Source: an uncultured Porphyromonadaceae bacterium (GTDB taxonomy: Bacteria; Bacteroidota; Bacteroidia; Bacteroidales; Muribaculaceae). From it: a stretch of DNA of 64,000 nt. Made by a program: the position numbers and the translations under genes. The DNA is taken from contig CAMWMR010000005.1 of the NCBI GenBank assembly GCA_947175425.1, forward strand, positions 1-64,000. Reading direction: 5' to 3'. Shown here piece by piece: positions 1 through 8,979 of the stretch. The notes under the pieces are model-generated. The model ran no database searches, was not told the DNA's origin, and saw only the letters and a program-made list of their open reading frames with translations. Numbering within the stretch: the first letter of the stretch is position 1; each line of letters begins with the position of its first letter.

Positions 1-49
1 GGGGCGCGCTCGGGACTTTCACCCGTTAGATTATGCCCATGTCGGGCGA

Positions 50-83
50 ACAAAACGAGGAGGAACCTCATGGGTACCTCCTC
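50..83 (-). terminator. Rho-independent terminator of the beta-glucan locus
   Basis: A hairpin with arms at 57-67 and 73-83 (seven perfect pairs GAGGAGG/CCTCCTC, one A-A mismatch, then three more pairs, five-base loop) is followed, reading on the minus strand, by GTTTTGTT. It begins 29 bases past the stop codon of the last gene of the minus-strand operon, the position expected for its transcript end. Bases 1-49 hold no gene that I can support. Confidence 0.7.
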
Positions 84-111
84 AGTGAGAGTAACTATGA
101 AAAACGGGAAA

Positions 112-2439
112 CTACATGTTAAAACTGTCCCAAACTTTTGTAGACTTGCAATGTACGAGTTTTGTAAGGCTTCCGCAGCGCAGTACAAAATCGCCGGCCT
201 CAAGTCGCCATTTTCCATCACGTCCTACAAATGCAAGTTGCTTGGCAGGAATGGAAAATTTAACCGTCGTGCTTTCGCCGCTCTTCAGGCTTACCTTATC
301 GAACGCGCGAAGACGCTGAATATCGGGAGTAAGACTGGCAACAAGGTCGGACGAAAAAACAAGTACCGGCCACATTCCGTCAACGGCTCCCGTATTGCGC
401 ACGTCAATGCTTACAGTGAGCGTATCATCGCTTGTAAATTCAGCTTTGTCAACGCTAAGGTTGGAAAATTCATAATCGGTATAACTCATTCCGGCACCGA
501 AAGTCCATTCAACATCGGTATTGGCACTGTAATTATAATTCCCGTCCATAGTGCCAACGCTCTCGGCAGGCTTATAGTCGTAAACGGCATACCCGCTGAT
601 TTCCTTAGGATAGGTAAAAGGAAGGCGGGCGGAAAAATCCCTGTCACCGGCCAGCAGCTTTGCAAGGGCATCGCCGCCATAGTTGCCGGGAAGCATTACA
701 TCCACAACGGCCGAAACAAGAGGTGTTATTTCCTTGATAATTCGGGGACGTCCCGAGTTGATGACAAGCACTACAGGCTTTCCGGTAGCGGCAAGCGCCT
801 TGACAAGTTCGAGCTGGTTGCGCGACAATGTAAGGTCGGAAAGATTTCCGGGTGTTTCACAATAGCTGTTCTCGCCAATACAGGCTACAATAACATCGAC
901 AGTCTTGGCAGCTGCCACGGCGCTTTCAATATCAACATTCATCTCTTCGTCCCAATTGCCGGCGTCGTTATACTCTACACCGGGGACAAAGCTTACATTG
1001 TCGTTCCCGAAGCGGTTGGCAAGAGCTTCGTAAATTGTATTGTACCGCTCGGTAAATTTGGGGTCGGCACTACCCTGCCAGGTGTACGACCAGCCGCCGT
1101 TGAGAGCACGCATAGTGTTGGCGTTAGGGCCGGTGACAAGCAGGCGTTGTCCGATTTTGAGAGGCAGTACATTGTTGTCGTTCTTGAGCAATACCTCCGA
1201 CTGAACGGCAAGTTCAAGAGCCTTTTCGGCATGAGCCTCGCTCCCGAACAAGGGATAATCTGCCGGGGATGTGACAGGCATTTCCCAAAGGTTACAACGC
1301 ATCTTCATGCGTATAATTCGGGAAACGGCGTCGTCGATACGGCTCTCGGATACACGTCCTTCTTCTACAAGCTCCTTGAGCAATGTGCAGAATTGGGCGT
1401 CATATGGAGTCATGGACATATCCACGCCGGCATTTATGGACATTTCAATGGCCTCTTTGTAGTCGCGTGCCACTTTTTCGCGAGTCCACAAATTATGGAT
1501 ATCGGCCCAGTCGGTAACTATTACGCCATCCCAGGCAAGTCCGTCTTTAAGCCACCCGGTAAGGAGCTCGTAATCGGCATGTACCGGCATGCCGTTAATA
1601 CTGCCTGAATTTACCATAACCGAGAGGGCCCCGGCTTCTATTGCACAACGGAAAGGCTCAAAGTATTTCTCACGCAATTCGTTAGGCGCTATAACAGCAG
1701 GAGTGCGGTCTTTACCGGATCGGGGAGCGCCGTAACCCATATAATGCTTGGCGCAAGAAGCGACATGATATTTGTCAATATCATTGGGATTCTCACCCTG
1801 ATAGCCCTTGACAAGTTCACGGGCCATTTCTCCGTTTACGTATGTATCTTCTCCAAAACTTTCCCACGCTCTCGACCAACGGGCGTCGCGGCCTATATCC
1901 ATTACCGGAGCGTATGTCCAGGGAATAGAACCCGCGCGGGTTTCGTAGGCACTGATTTCTCCGGCCTCTCGGACGAGTGTGCGGTTGAATGAAGCTCCCA
2001 TATTTATTTCCTGGGGGAACAGAGTTCCGCCGGCAGTATAGGTTGTGCCGTGTATCTGATCCACACCGTAAATATCGGGAATGCCTATGTACTTCATCGA
2101 GGCATCCTGAATACCGGAAATTACCCTGTGCCAGGTTTCAACACTTTGCGCTTCTCCTAACGGAACATTGAGTATTGAGCCTACGCCATAGGTCTTAAAT
2201 GCCTCAATCATCTTGGCTTCATCGGCTTTGTAACCGTTGCTGCGATCAGGCGAAGTTATATAATCCACTGTGAGTTCACACATCTGACCTACTTTTTGGT
2301 CAAGCGTCATGTTTTTCACAATTTCGTTCACTCTCGCCTCAAGCTTGGGGTCGGGAGCTATTGCCGGTGTTGTAGCATTGGCGCACATTCCTCCGGCAAC
2401 AAGAAATATGCCCGCAATTTTGTTTATTTTCATAGTCAT
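112..2439 (-). CDS. GH3 beta-glucosidase (BglX type), last gene of the locus
   Basis: The 775-residue product is a glycoside hydrolase family 3 enzyme that removes glucose from the non-reducing ends of beta-gluco-oligosaccharides, probably in the periplasm. A signal peptide occupies about residues 1-22. The family landmarks are present: KHYMGYG at about 231 and the nucleophile in VIVTDWAD (Asp about 310). The C-terminal part ends in a fibronectin-III-like domain typical of the family. Its start codon overlaps the stop of the upstream GH3 gene by four bases, so the two are translationally coupled; a second in-frame ATG two codons later (2433) is an alternative start. The exact linkage specificity (beta-1,3, 1,4 or 1,6) cannot be read from sequence. 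Confidence 0.93.
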   Translation of the reverse strand: MTMKINKIAGIFLVAGGMCANATTPAIAPDPKLEARVNEIVKNMTLDQKVGQMCELTVDYITSPDRSNGYKADEAKMIEAFKTYGVGSILNVPLGEAQSVETWHRVISGIQDASMKYIGIPDIYGVDQIHGTTYTAGGTLFPQEINMGASFNRTLVREAGEISAYETRAGSIPWTYAPVMDIGRDARWSRAWESFGEDTYVNGEMARELVKGYQGENPNDIDKYHVASCAKHYMGYGAPRSGKDRTPAVIAPNELREKYFEPFRCAIEAGALSVMVNSGSINGMPVHADYELLTGWLKDGLAWDGVIVTDWADIHNLWTREKVARDYKEAIEMSINAGVDMSMTPYDAQFCTLLKELVEEGRVSESRIDDAVSRIIRMKMRCNLWEMPVTSPADYPLFGSEAHAEKALELAVQSEVLLKNDNNVLPLKIGQRLLVTGPNANTMRALNGGWSYTWQGSADPKFTERYNTIYEALANRFGNDNVSFVPGVEYNDAGNWDEEMNVDIESAVAAAKTVDVIVACIGENSYCETPGNLSDLTLSRNQLELVKALAATGKPVVLVINSGRPRIIKEITPLVSAVVDVMLPGNYGGDALAKLLAGDRDFSARLPFTYPKEISGYAVYDYKPAESVGTMDGNYNYSANTDVEWTFGAGMSYTDYEFSNLSVDKAEFTSDDTLTVSIDVRNTGAVDGMWPVLVFSSDLVASLTPDIQRLRAFDKVSLKSGESTTVKFSIPAKQLAFVGRDGKWRLEAGDFVLRCGSLTKLVHCKSTKVWDSFNM

Positions 2440-4682
2440 CGAACTGCTATTGCGTTATCTACAAATTCAAATTCAACTTCCCCTCGGATATCGCCTGACG
2501 ATGCCCCGATTTTTACACGGAACTTACCCTGTTCGGTTACCATTGAGCCGGCTTCAGGAGAATAGAATGCAAGGTGCTCGGGTAAGATTGTAAACTCCAC
2601 ATTCTGTGTTTCGCCGGGAGCAAGTTTCACTTTTCGGAAACCTTTGAGTTCCTTTTCGGGACGTGGCAGCGAGCTTTTTACATCTGTAATGTAGAGCTGT
2701 ACGGTTTCGGAGCCATCAACATCACCGGTATTTGTAACAGGTACACTTACTGTGAGTGTGCCCGCAGCATCCATGCGTTTTGCGCTCGCCGACGGCTTGC
2801 CGTAGGCAAAAGTGGTATAGCTCAGTCCGTGCCCGAAGGGGAACAGCGGCTTTTCCTTATGTTTGTCAATCCAGCGGTAGCCTACAAATATTCCTTCATT
2901 GTAAGTACAATCGTAAATATTCTCGTTCTCGCGCTTTTCTCCAAGATAGTTCCCGAAACAATGAGCGCCTACCTGACTCAGGGAAGCGGGGAAAGTCATG
3001 GGGAGTTTGCCCGACGGATTATATTGTCCGGTAATGACATCGGCAATGGCATTGCCGGCCTCGCTGCCAAGATACCATGCCTGCACAACTGCGGGTACTT
3101 TCTTAATCCAAGGCATGGCTACTGCGTTACCCGAAACATTGACAAATACAAGGCGGGGATTTACTGCAGCCAAGGCTTCGATAAGCTCATTCTGTCCGTA
3201 GGGCAATTCAAGAGAGGCGCGGTCGGAGTCCTCGCAATCCTGTCCGGCCGACTTGTTAAGTCCCCCAACAAAGATTACCACATCGGCATTGCGGGAAACA
3301 TCAATTGCCTCCGCAAGCAACTCTGCGGCACTGCGCGAATCACTCAAATCCTGTCCGGAAGTAACTCCGTTATATTCTCCCGACGGATCTCCGACATAGC
3401 CGCGCGCATACACAAGTTCTACTTTATCGCCAAAAGCTTTGCGAAGACCGTCCAACGGAGATATTTCATAGCGAGCCTTCAGCGATGAAGAACCGCCGCC
3501 GACTGTCATCATTTTAATCGCATTTTCACCTATAACGGCAACCTTCATCCCCTTCTCAGAACGAATAGGGAGAACCTTGCCATCGTTCTTGAGCAGAACA
3601 ATGCCCTCGCGGCCAATCTCTCGGGCTGCGGCAGAGTGTTCGGGAGAACATAGAGAGCCGAATGGTCGGTTTGTATTCATGTTTGTGCGGAATGCAAGCC
3701 GAAGCACACGGCGCACTTTGTCATTCAAAACATTTTCATCGGCAGCGCCTGTGGCAAGTCGTTCAATATAAGGGTCGGCAAGATAATAATTGTCGTAGGC
3801 ATTGCTCGCGCCGGCCGACAGGCCGTTTGTCCACGAACCGAATTCCATGTCAAGGCCGTTTGTTATAGCCTGCTCTGTATTGTGCGTCCCTCCCCAGTCG
3901 GAAACTACCACGCCGTCGAAAGCCCAGTCGCGTTTCAGCATATCGTTAAGCAGGTATTCATTATGGCAAACATGCTGATCGCGATAGAGATTATAGCTGC
4001 CCATAATACTCCACGCATTTCCTTTTTCAACGGCAGCTTTGAATGCCGGAAGATAAATCTCATGCAATGCACGCTCGTCTACAATAACATTGGTTGTATG
4101 ACGGTTCACTTCATGATTGTTCAGCGCGAAGTGCTTTACACATGCCGCCACACCGTTACTCTGTACTCCCTGAATATACGGAACAACCATTTGGGAGGCA
4201 AGATAGGGATCCTCACCCATATACTCGAAATTACGGCCATTGAGGGGGGTGCGGTAAATATTCACACCGGGGCCTAAAAGGATATCCTTTTTGCGATAGC
4301 GGGCCTCCTCGCCTATACTTTTTCCGTAAAGATAGGACACCTCGGGATTCCACGTTGCCGCAAGACATGTAAGAGCCGGAAATGCTGTACATGAATCGTT
4401 TGTCCAGCCGGCCTGATCCCATTCGTCCCACAACACTTCCGGCCGTATTCCATGAGGGCCGTCGGTTGTCCAGAACTCGGGAATTCCGAGGCGGGGAACT
4501 CCGGCAGAAGAAAATTTCGACTGAGCATGCAGCATATTCACCTTCTCTCGTATCGTCATGCGGGACAAAGCATCGTCTATACGCTGTTCAATCGAGGCCG
4601 ACGAGTCAAGATATAGAGGTGTTTCACCCCACAAGCACAATGACACGGCCATTCCCAAAAGAGCCAAGGATAATCGTTTCAT
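2436..4682 (-). CDS. GH3 beta-glucosidase, second paralogue
   Basis: This 748-residue family 3 glycoside hydrolase has a signal peptide (about 1-19), a catalytic TIM-barrel domain with KHFALNN (about 183-189) and VVSDWGG (nucleophile Asp about 262), an alpha/beta sandwich domain, and a C-terminal fibronectin-III-like domain (about 645-715). It is clearly diverged from the neighbouring GH3 product, which suggests a different linkage or chain-length preference rather than a recent duplication. It sits two bases downstream of the GH5 gene and overlaps the next GH3 gene by four bases, so all three enzymes are made from one message. It likely acts in the periplasm on oligosaccharides imported by the SusCD pair. 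Confidence 0.93.
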   Translation of the reverse strand: MKRLSLALLGMAVSLCLWGETPLYLDSSASIEQRIDDALSRMTIREKVNMLHAQSKFSSAGVPRLGIPEFWTTDGPHGIRPEVLWDEWDQAGWTNDSCTAFPALTCLAATWNPEVSYLYGKSIGEEARYRKKDILLGPGVNIYRTPLNGRNFEYMGEDPYLASQMVVPYIQGVQSNGVAACVKHFALNNHEVNRHTTNVIVDERALHEIYLPAFKAAVEKGNAWSIMGSYNLYRDQHVCHNEYLLNDMLKRDWAFDGVVVSDWGGTHNTEQAITNGLDMEFGSWTNGLSAGASNAYDNYYLADPYIERLATGAADENVLNDKVRRVLRLAFRTNMNTNRPFGSLCSPEHSAAAREIGREGIVLLKNDGKVLPIRSEKGMKVAVIGENAIKMMTVGGGSSSLKARYEISPLDGLRKAFGDKVELVYARGYVGDPSGEYNGVTSGQDLSDSRSAAELLAEAIDVSRNADVVIFVGGLNKSAGQDCEDSDRASLELPYGQNELIEALAAVNPRLVFVNVSGNAVAMPWIKKVPAVVQAWYLGSEAGNAIADVITGQYNPSGKLPMTFPASLSQVGAHCFGNYLGEKRENENIYDCTYNEGIFVGYRWIDKHKEKPLFPFGHGLSYTTFAYGKPSASAKRMDAAGTLTVSVPVTNTGDVDGSETVQLYITDVKSSLPRPEKELKGFRKVKLAPGETQNVEFTILPEHLAFYSPEAGSMVTEQGKFRVKIGASSGDIRGEVEFEFVDNAIAVR

Positions 4683-4684
4683 GG

Positions 4685-5920
4685 TTATTCCTGATTTTCG
4701 GACAATCCCATAGACTTGATATAGGATTGCTGTGATTTACAATTTTTGAATTTGCAATTTTCAAGAAGCTGATCCAGCAACTGTCGCATCTTATCTCTAT
4801 CCGGCATATGCTCCCTCACTTCCGAATAGGAGCCTCGCGAAGCTTCGGTAAAAGCCGCCACTTCATCCCAGCCCTCGGGAAGTTCGAAACCGAGCATACA
4901 CGAATCGGCGCACTTTTTGTAAGGCCAGAACGTATAGCTTATATTATTGTCTTTCATGACACGTACAAATTCTGCCTGCCATTCATCGGTGTTATGACCT
5001 ATTTCGCCCATATACATCGGCTTGCCGCTTGCGTTGCGGAAATCGATATAGCTCCGTATTGCATCGGCTGTGGACGGGCCGCCGTAGCGGTGACATGAAT
5101 ATACAATGTTATCGTCGCCGAAATCAACGTTTTCGAGCGGAGTGAAATTACTGTTCCACTGCGGAGAACCTATAATTACAATATGCTCCTTATCTACACT
5201 GCGTATAGCCTCAAGACCCATTTTGAGGACTTTTACAAGCTGCGTATTGAGGAACTCCTGCTCATCGCCGAAATATGTGGCAACAGGCTCGTTAATCAAC
5301 TCGTAGCCCAATATCACATCCTCATCCTTGTATCGTGCTGCTATTGATTTCCATATATCGCAAAACTGCTGTTGAGAGGCTTCGCTTACCATAAGCCACG
5401 GATAGGCATAGGAATCATCGATATTGTCGCCGGTCTGTCCTCCGGGAGCATCGTGCATATCAAGAATGAGATGCAAGCCGGCGTCACGGCACCATTCCAC
5501 TAACGAGTCTACACGTTCAAAACCATCCTGACTGGCGGTAAGACCCATGTAGTCCTCGTCGGTGAACAACTTATAGTGGAAGGGAAGTCGAATGGTATTC
5601 GCCCCGCAGGATGCGATGAAACTTATGTCCTCGCGGGTGATATAATTATCCTTGAATCGGCGCCAGAATTCCGAAGCGTAATCGGGGCCGGCAAGCTGAC
5701 ACAGAGCCTCGTTTATCATTCTCGGCGAATTTGTTTTGCGGAAACCGAACATATAGCCTTCGGGGTTCAGCCAGTTGCCGAGATTTGTTCCCTGAATGTA
5801 AAAGGTTTCGCCTTGTGGCGTTACAATGTTCTCTCCCGATACTTTCAGATGTCCTCCGGCAAAACAGAGTTGACTGAATATAACGGCTGCTGATACGGAT
5901 ATAAAAGTGCGTCTTTTCAT
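4685..5920 (-). CDS. GH5 glucanase, exo-beta-1,3-glucanase-like
   Basis: The 411-residue product is a secreted (signal peptide about 1-21) glycoside hydrolase family 5 enzyme. Catalytic residues are visible as the acid/base in ELINEP (Glu about 211) and the nucleophile in YMGEIGHN (Glu about 306); His in DMHDAPGG and CHRYG are conserved substrate-site residues. GTNLGNWLNPEG near the start and DMHDAPGGQ resemble the exo-beta-1,3-glucanase branch of GH5 more than cellulases, pointing to a beta-1,3-glucan substrate; this is inference from motifs. The last 20 or so residues are Asn/Lys/Ser-rich, encoded by AT-rich DNA, and look like an extension beyond the catalytic domain. It is the first of three linked enzyme genes behind the SusE-like gene. 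Confidence 0.88.
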   Translation of the reverse strand: MKRRTFISVSAAVIFSQLCFAGGHLKVSGENIVTPQGETFYIQGTNLGNWLNPEGYMFGFRKTNSPRMINEALCQLAGPDYASEFWRRFKDNYITREDISFIASCGANTIRLPFHYKLFTDEDYMGLTASQDGFERVDSLVEWCRDAGLHLILDMHDAPGGQTGDNIDDSYAYPWLMVSEASQQQFCDIWKSIAARYKDEDVILGYELINEPVATYFGDEQEFLNTQLVKVLKMGLEAIRSVDKEHIVIIGSPQWNSNFTPLENVDFGDDNIVYSCHRYGGPSTADAIRSYIDFRNASGKPMYMGEIGHNTDEWQAEFVRVMKDNNISYTFWPYKKCADSCMLGFELPEGWDEVAAFTEASRGSYSEVREHMPDRDKMRQLLDQLLENCKFKNCKSQQSYIKSMGLSENQE

Positions 5921-5936
5921 TGCGTTATATACAAAT

Positions 5937-5972
5937 GCCGGCGGTCGGTCATTATATACCCGGACCGCCGGC
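5937..5972 (-). other. Strong intercistronic hairpin between the SusE-like and GH5 genes
   Basis: Ten perfect pairs, GCCGGCGGTC (5937-5946) with GACCGCCGGC (5963-5972), enclose a 16-base loop. On the minus-strand transcript it lies in the 104-base gap after the SusE-like stop codon and 17 bases before the GH5 start. It lacks a clear U-run, so it is better read as an mRNA processing or stabilising element, or a leaky terminator, than as a full terminator. Confidence 0.6.
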
Positions 5973-6024
5973 GTAGATGCATTGGCAAACCTATGCTTTC
6001 TTATTATTCAAACCTATATTATTC

Positions 6025-7413
6025 CTATTGATGTTCTTGTAGATGCAGGTTGGATACAACTACTTCAGCACCTGCAACACCGCCTGCATAGTCGCAACAT
6101 ACCTGGATATTGGACGAATCGAAACCTTGAACATCTTCGAAGTAATATGTTGTGGGAACATTGGCTTTGAGAGCCACACTCTGCAGGCAATAGAAAGTGT
6201 TGTCATCGGTATCGGGATCGGCACCGAGGCTGTCGCCTTTCTGCAGTTTTACAGTCACACCCGGATGATCCTCGGTGCAGGTTAATGTAATGCAGAAGTC
6301 GTAGCGTTTGTCGGCGGAAGTGGCCACATCGGTCCACATGTGAACCTGACCCTGCCATTGTGAACCGCCCATACCGGCAGGAATTACAAACGAGTACCCG
6401 TCGGAAGTAACATTGATTGAAGGCTGTGTCACGGCGCCGTCGTTCCAGTTGTCATCGGCAAACCATGTAGTAATAAGAACTGCGGAGAAGCCGGTGAAGA
6501 GGTTACGGGAATCGTCGAATTCAACAGCGGGAGGAAGTACGGTTCCGTCATCGTTGGCATGATCCTTAAGAACGATGTTGCTTACAATTACCTCCGTACC
6601 GGGGACACCGCCGGCAAAGTCGAAGGTAAGCTGTATGTTGGCAATGTCAAGACCTTCCATGTCGGAGAGGTAGAAGCATTTGCCCTTGCCGCCTTCGAGG
6701 GCTACCTGGCTTGCGCAATAGAACACATTGTCATCGGATGCGTCCTGCAGCTTGATTGTTACGCCGGGATGATCTTCGGCCGACAGGAGGAATACGGAGA
6801 AATCGTAATGGTTGGCCGATGAGGTGGAGATGTCGGTATTGATGTGTACCTGACCCTGCCACTGCGAAGAACCCATGCCTGCGGGGAGAGGCAATGTAAA
6901 GCCTTCGTTTGTAATATCGAACACGGGAGGAGTTACAGCACCGTCGTTCCAGTTGTCGTCGGCGAACCACAAAGAGGTGCTTGTAATGTTGCCTTTTTTC
7001 CAAAGGTTGAAATCGCTGTCGTAATCGAAGCCTTTGAATTCATCACCTCCGAGGCTGTTTTCTATTACGATTTCGTAAATTTTCGATCCCTCGGAAAGAC
7101 CGTTGCGGTTACCCATACGAACTTCAACATAGTAAGTACCGGCCTCGGCAATAACACCGGTGTAACCGTTGATTGTGGAAACTTTGGGGTTGGCACCTAC
7201 ATTAACGGTCCACACAGGGTAGTAACCAACATTGTTGAGAGTCAAGTGGTAGGTGTTGGTTTCCTGGTCGACTGCAACGGTAACGTCGATATCGTTTGCA
7301 TCGGGACGACCGTTAGGGTCTACTCCGTCGAATTTGTCGGCTGAACATGCTCCGAGGACTCCCATTACCAAAGCCACACAAAGCAGAGCCAGACAATTAT
7401 ATATCTTTTTCAT
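6025..7413 (-). CDS. SusE/F-like surface glycan-binding lipoprotein with duplicated domain
   Basis: The 462-residue product has a lipoprotein signal (LGAC, lipid-bearing Cys about 23), then an N-terminal immunoglobulin-like segment (about 30-120) with the SusE-type ITLNNVGYYP-like pattern, then two copies of the same binding domain (about 128-285 and 305-462). The copies share nearly identical blocks such as FADDNWNDGAVT, PAGMG, SQWQGQVH and EDHPGVT. The conserved Trp residues in these blocks are good candidates for stacking on sugar rings. Its place directly after susC-susD, 20 bases downstream, fits a non-catalytic surface binding protein that helps capture glycan at the outer membrane. It has no recognisable enzymatic motif. 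Confidence 0.82.
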   Translation of the reverse strand: MKKIYNCLALLCVALVMGVLGACSADKFDGVDPNGRPDANDIDVTVAVDQETNTYHLTLNNVGYYPVWTVNVGANPKVSTINGYTGVIAEAGTYYVEVRMGNRNGLSEGSKIYEIVIENSLGGDEFKGFDYDSDFNLWKKGNITSTSLWFADDNWNDGAVTPPVFDITNEGFTLPLPAGMGSSQWQGQVHINTDISTSSANHYDFSVFLLSAEDHPGVTIKLQDASDDNVFYCASQVALEGGKGKCFYLSDMEGLDIANIQLTFDFAGGVPGTEVIVSNIVLKDHANDDGTVLPPAVEFDDSRNLFTGFSAVLITTWFADDNWNDGAVTQPSINVTSDGYSFVIPAGMGGSQWQGQVHMWTDVATSADKRYDFCITLTCTEDHPGVTVKLQKGDSLGADPDTDDNTFYCLQSVALKANVPTTYYFEDVQGFDSSNIQVCCDYAGGVAGAEVVVSNLHLQEHQ

Positions 7414-7432
7414 AACTTGAATAATCTGAAAA

Positions 7433-8953
7433 TTAATAAGGATTCTGAGTTAGTGTGCCGAGCGCCTTGTCGATTTCACTCTGAGGTATAGGCAGATATT
7501 TCTTGTTCGGTGTCCACGAACGTGTGCGGTAGTCGTATTGGTCGGGAACAAGAACAGAAGCAGCTTTGCCGGTGCGGATAAGATCCCAGTAACGCTTGCC
7601 TTCGCCTACGAATTCAAGATGACGTTCCTCGATAATATTGTCGAGTGTGGCACTGACAGGTGTAAGACCTGCACGCTGACGCACCTGATTAAAAAGACTC
7701 TGTGCATCGCCTGCGCCTGCACCGCGAACAATAAGTTCGGCAGCGTTCAGGAGGGTTTCCGAATAACGGTATACGCGGAGATTGTTGTTCCAGTTAAGTT
7801 CGGCATCGGCCTTCTGTCGGGAATTGTCGCCACTGTGTGCGCAATATTTTTCAAGGAAGAAACCGGTGTCCTGATAGCGATGGTTGTAATCGGAGTAAAC
7901 TGCTGCCGCATTCCAACAGGTCGCATCACGACGTGTATCGCCGGATTGATAGCGCTCGTAAGTCTCGAGACGTACGGGACAGAATCCCCAGCCTGCTTCA
8001 TGACCGTCAAGGCCTGACGACCATTTTTCGGGGCTGATTAGCGTAGGAAGAACTGTTCCGCCGGCATATAACGGATTACTCCAGCTGCGCACTGCGTTGT
8101 CATCGGTGAAATTAACTTCAAAAATGGATTCGGAACTCCATTCACCATCGGCTTTAAAAATACCGGCATAATCATCTACAAGCTCATACTCGGGGCTGGC
8201 GATAATTTCGTTCATGTATTTGAGTGCGGTGGGGAAACGCTCCTCATCGTTTTGGTACATTACAATTTCGGCATAAAGCATGTAAGCCATTGCTTTTGTA
8301 ACGCGGCCATAGTTTTCGGCGGTTTCCTTCATGGGGAGCTTGTCGAGTGCAATGGCACCTTCAAGATCCTCGATCATGAATTTATATATTTCATCGGCGG
8401 TATACTGCTGGCCAAGGTAGGGAGCGCCTTCAAAGTTTTTATCGAAATACACAACATTACCCCAGAATTTCCACAGCCAGTTGTAATAGTATACACGGAG
8501 GACACGTACCTGAGCCTCATAGTAACGGGCATTTTCTTCAACGAGGTCGGGAATGTCGTATTCGCTCATGTAGTAAAGTACGTCGTTACAACGCTTTACA
8601 CCACTGTACGCATCGGTCCACAGCCCCGCGATAACAGAGTTGGGAGCTGCTTCGAAATTCATCATGCGATGCCAGTTGGCATTATCGTTTTTGTCGCTTC
8701 CGCCAACCCATAGGTCATCGGCCATAATGTCCGACATTAAATTCACAGGGTTGTATTCACCCATTGCCCAGTCGGGCCAACCCAGAGGATCGTAGGCGGC
8801 CACAACAGCTTCCTGAATGTGAGCGTCGCAATTGAAATAATCCTCGATGGGCTGCTGGGTGGGAGACTCCACTTCCAGGAATGAGTCGGAACATCCTGTC
8901 AGCACCACTGCTGCGCCCGAGAGCATTGCAGCTATATATTTTATGCTTTTCAT
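7433..8953 (-). CDS. susD: SusD/RagB family outer-membrane lipoprotein
   Basis: This 506-residue SusD homologue caps the SusC channel and binds glycan at the cell surface. It carries a lipoprotein signal ending in VLTGC (Cys about 21), TPR-like alpha-helical repeats, and the family's C-terminal signature with ERHLEFVGEGKRYWDLIRTG and a final segment of the form KKYLPIPQSEID. Length is normal for the family. It follows the susC-like gene by 26 bases and precedes the SusE-like gene by 19, as in standard starch- or glucan-utilization operons. Substrate must be inferred from the linked GH16, GH5 and GH3 enzymes, which point to beta-glucan. Confidence 0.95.
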   Translation of the reverse strand: MKSIKYIAAMLSGAAVVLTGCSDSFLEVESPTQQPIEDYFNCDAHIQEAVVAAYDPLGWPDWAMGEYNPVNLMSDIMADDLWVGGSDKNDNANWHRMMNFEAAPNSVIAGLWTDAYSGVKRCNDVLYYMSEYDIPDLVEENARYYEAQVRVLRVYYYNWLWKFWGNVVYFDKNFEGAPYLGQQYTADEIYKFMIEDLEGAIALDKLPMKETAENYGRVTKAMAYMLYAEIVMYQNDEERFPTALKYMNEIIASPEYELVDDYAGIFKADGEWSSESIFEVNFTDDNAVRSWSNPLYAGGTVLPTLISPEKWSSGLDGHEAGWGFCPVRLETYERYQSGDTRRDATCWNAAAVYSDYNHRYQDTGFFLEKYCAHSGDNSRQKADAELNWNNNLRVYRYSETLLNAAELIVRGAGAGDAQSLFNQVRQRAGLTPVSATLDNIIEERHLEFVGEGKRYWDLIRTGKAASVLVPDQYDYRTRSWTPNKKYLPIPQSEIDKALGTLTQNPY

Positions 8954-8979
8954 TATTATTCAGTTAAGATGGTACGAAT

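Noticed and set aside
70..1608. Long plus-strand open frame (512 codons)
   Set aside because: It lies antisense to a GH3 gene with intact catalytic motifs, and its translation shows no domain or composition of a real protein.
6025..7413. Possible assembly duplication in the SusE-like gene
   Set aside because: The two copies differ at many positions and stay in one frame, which fits an evolved internal duplication.
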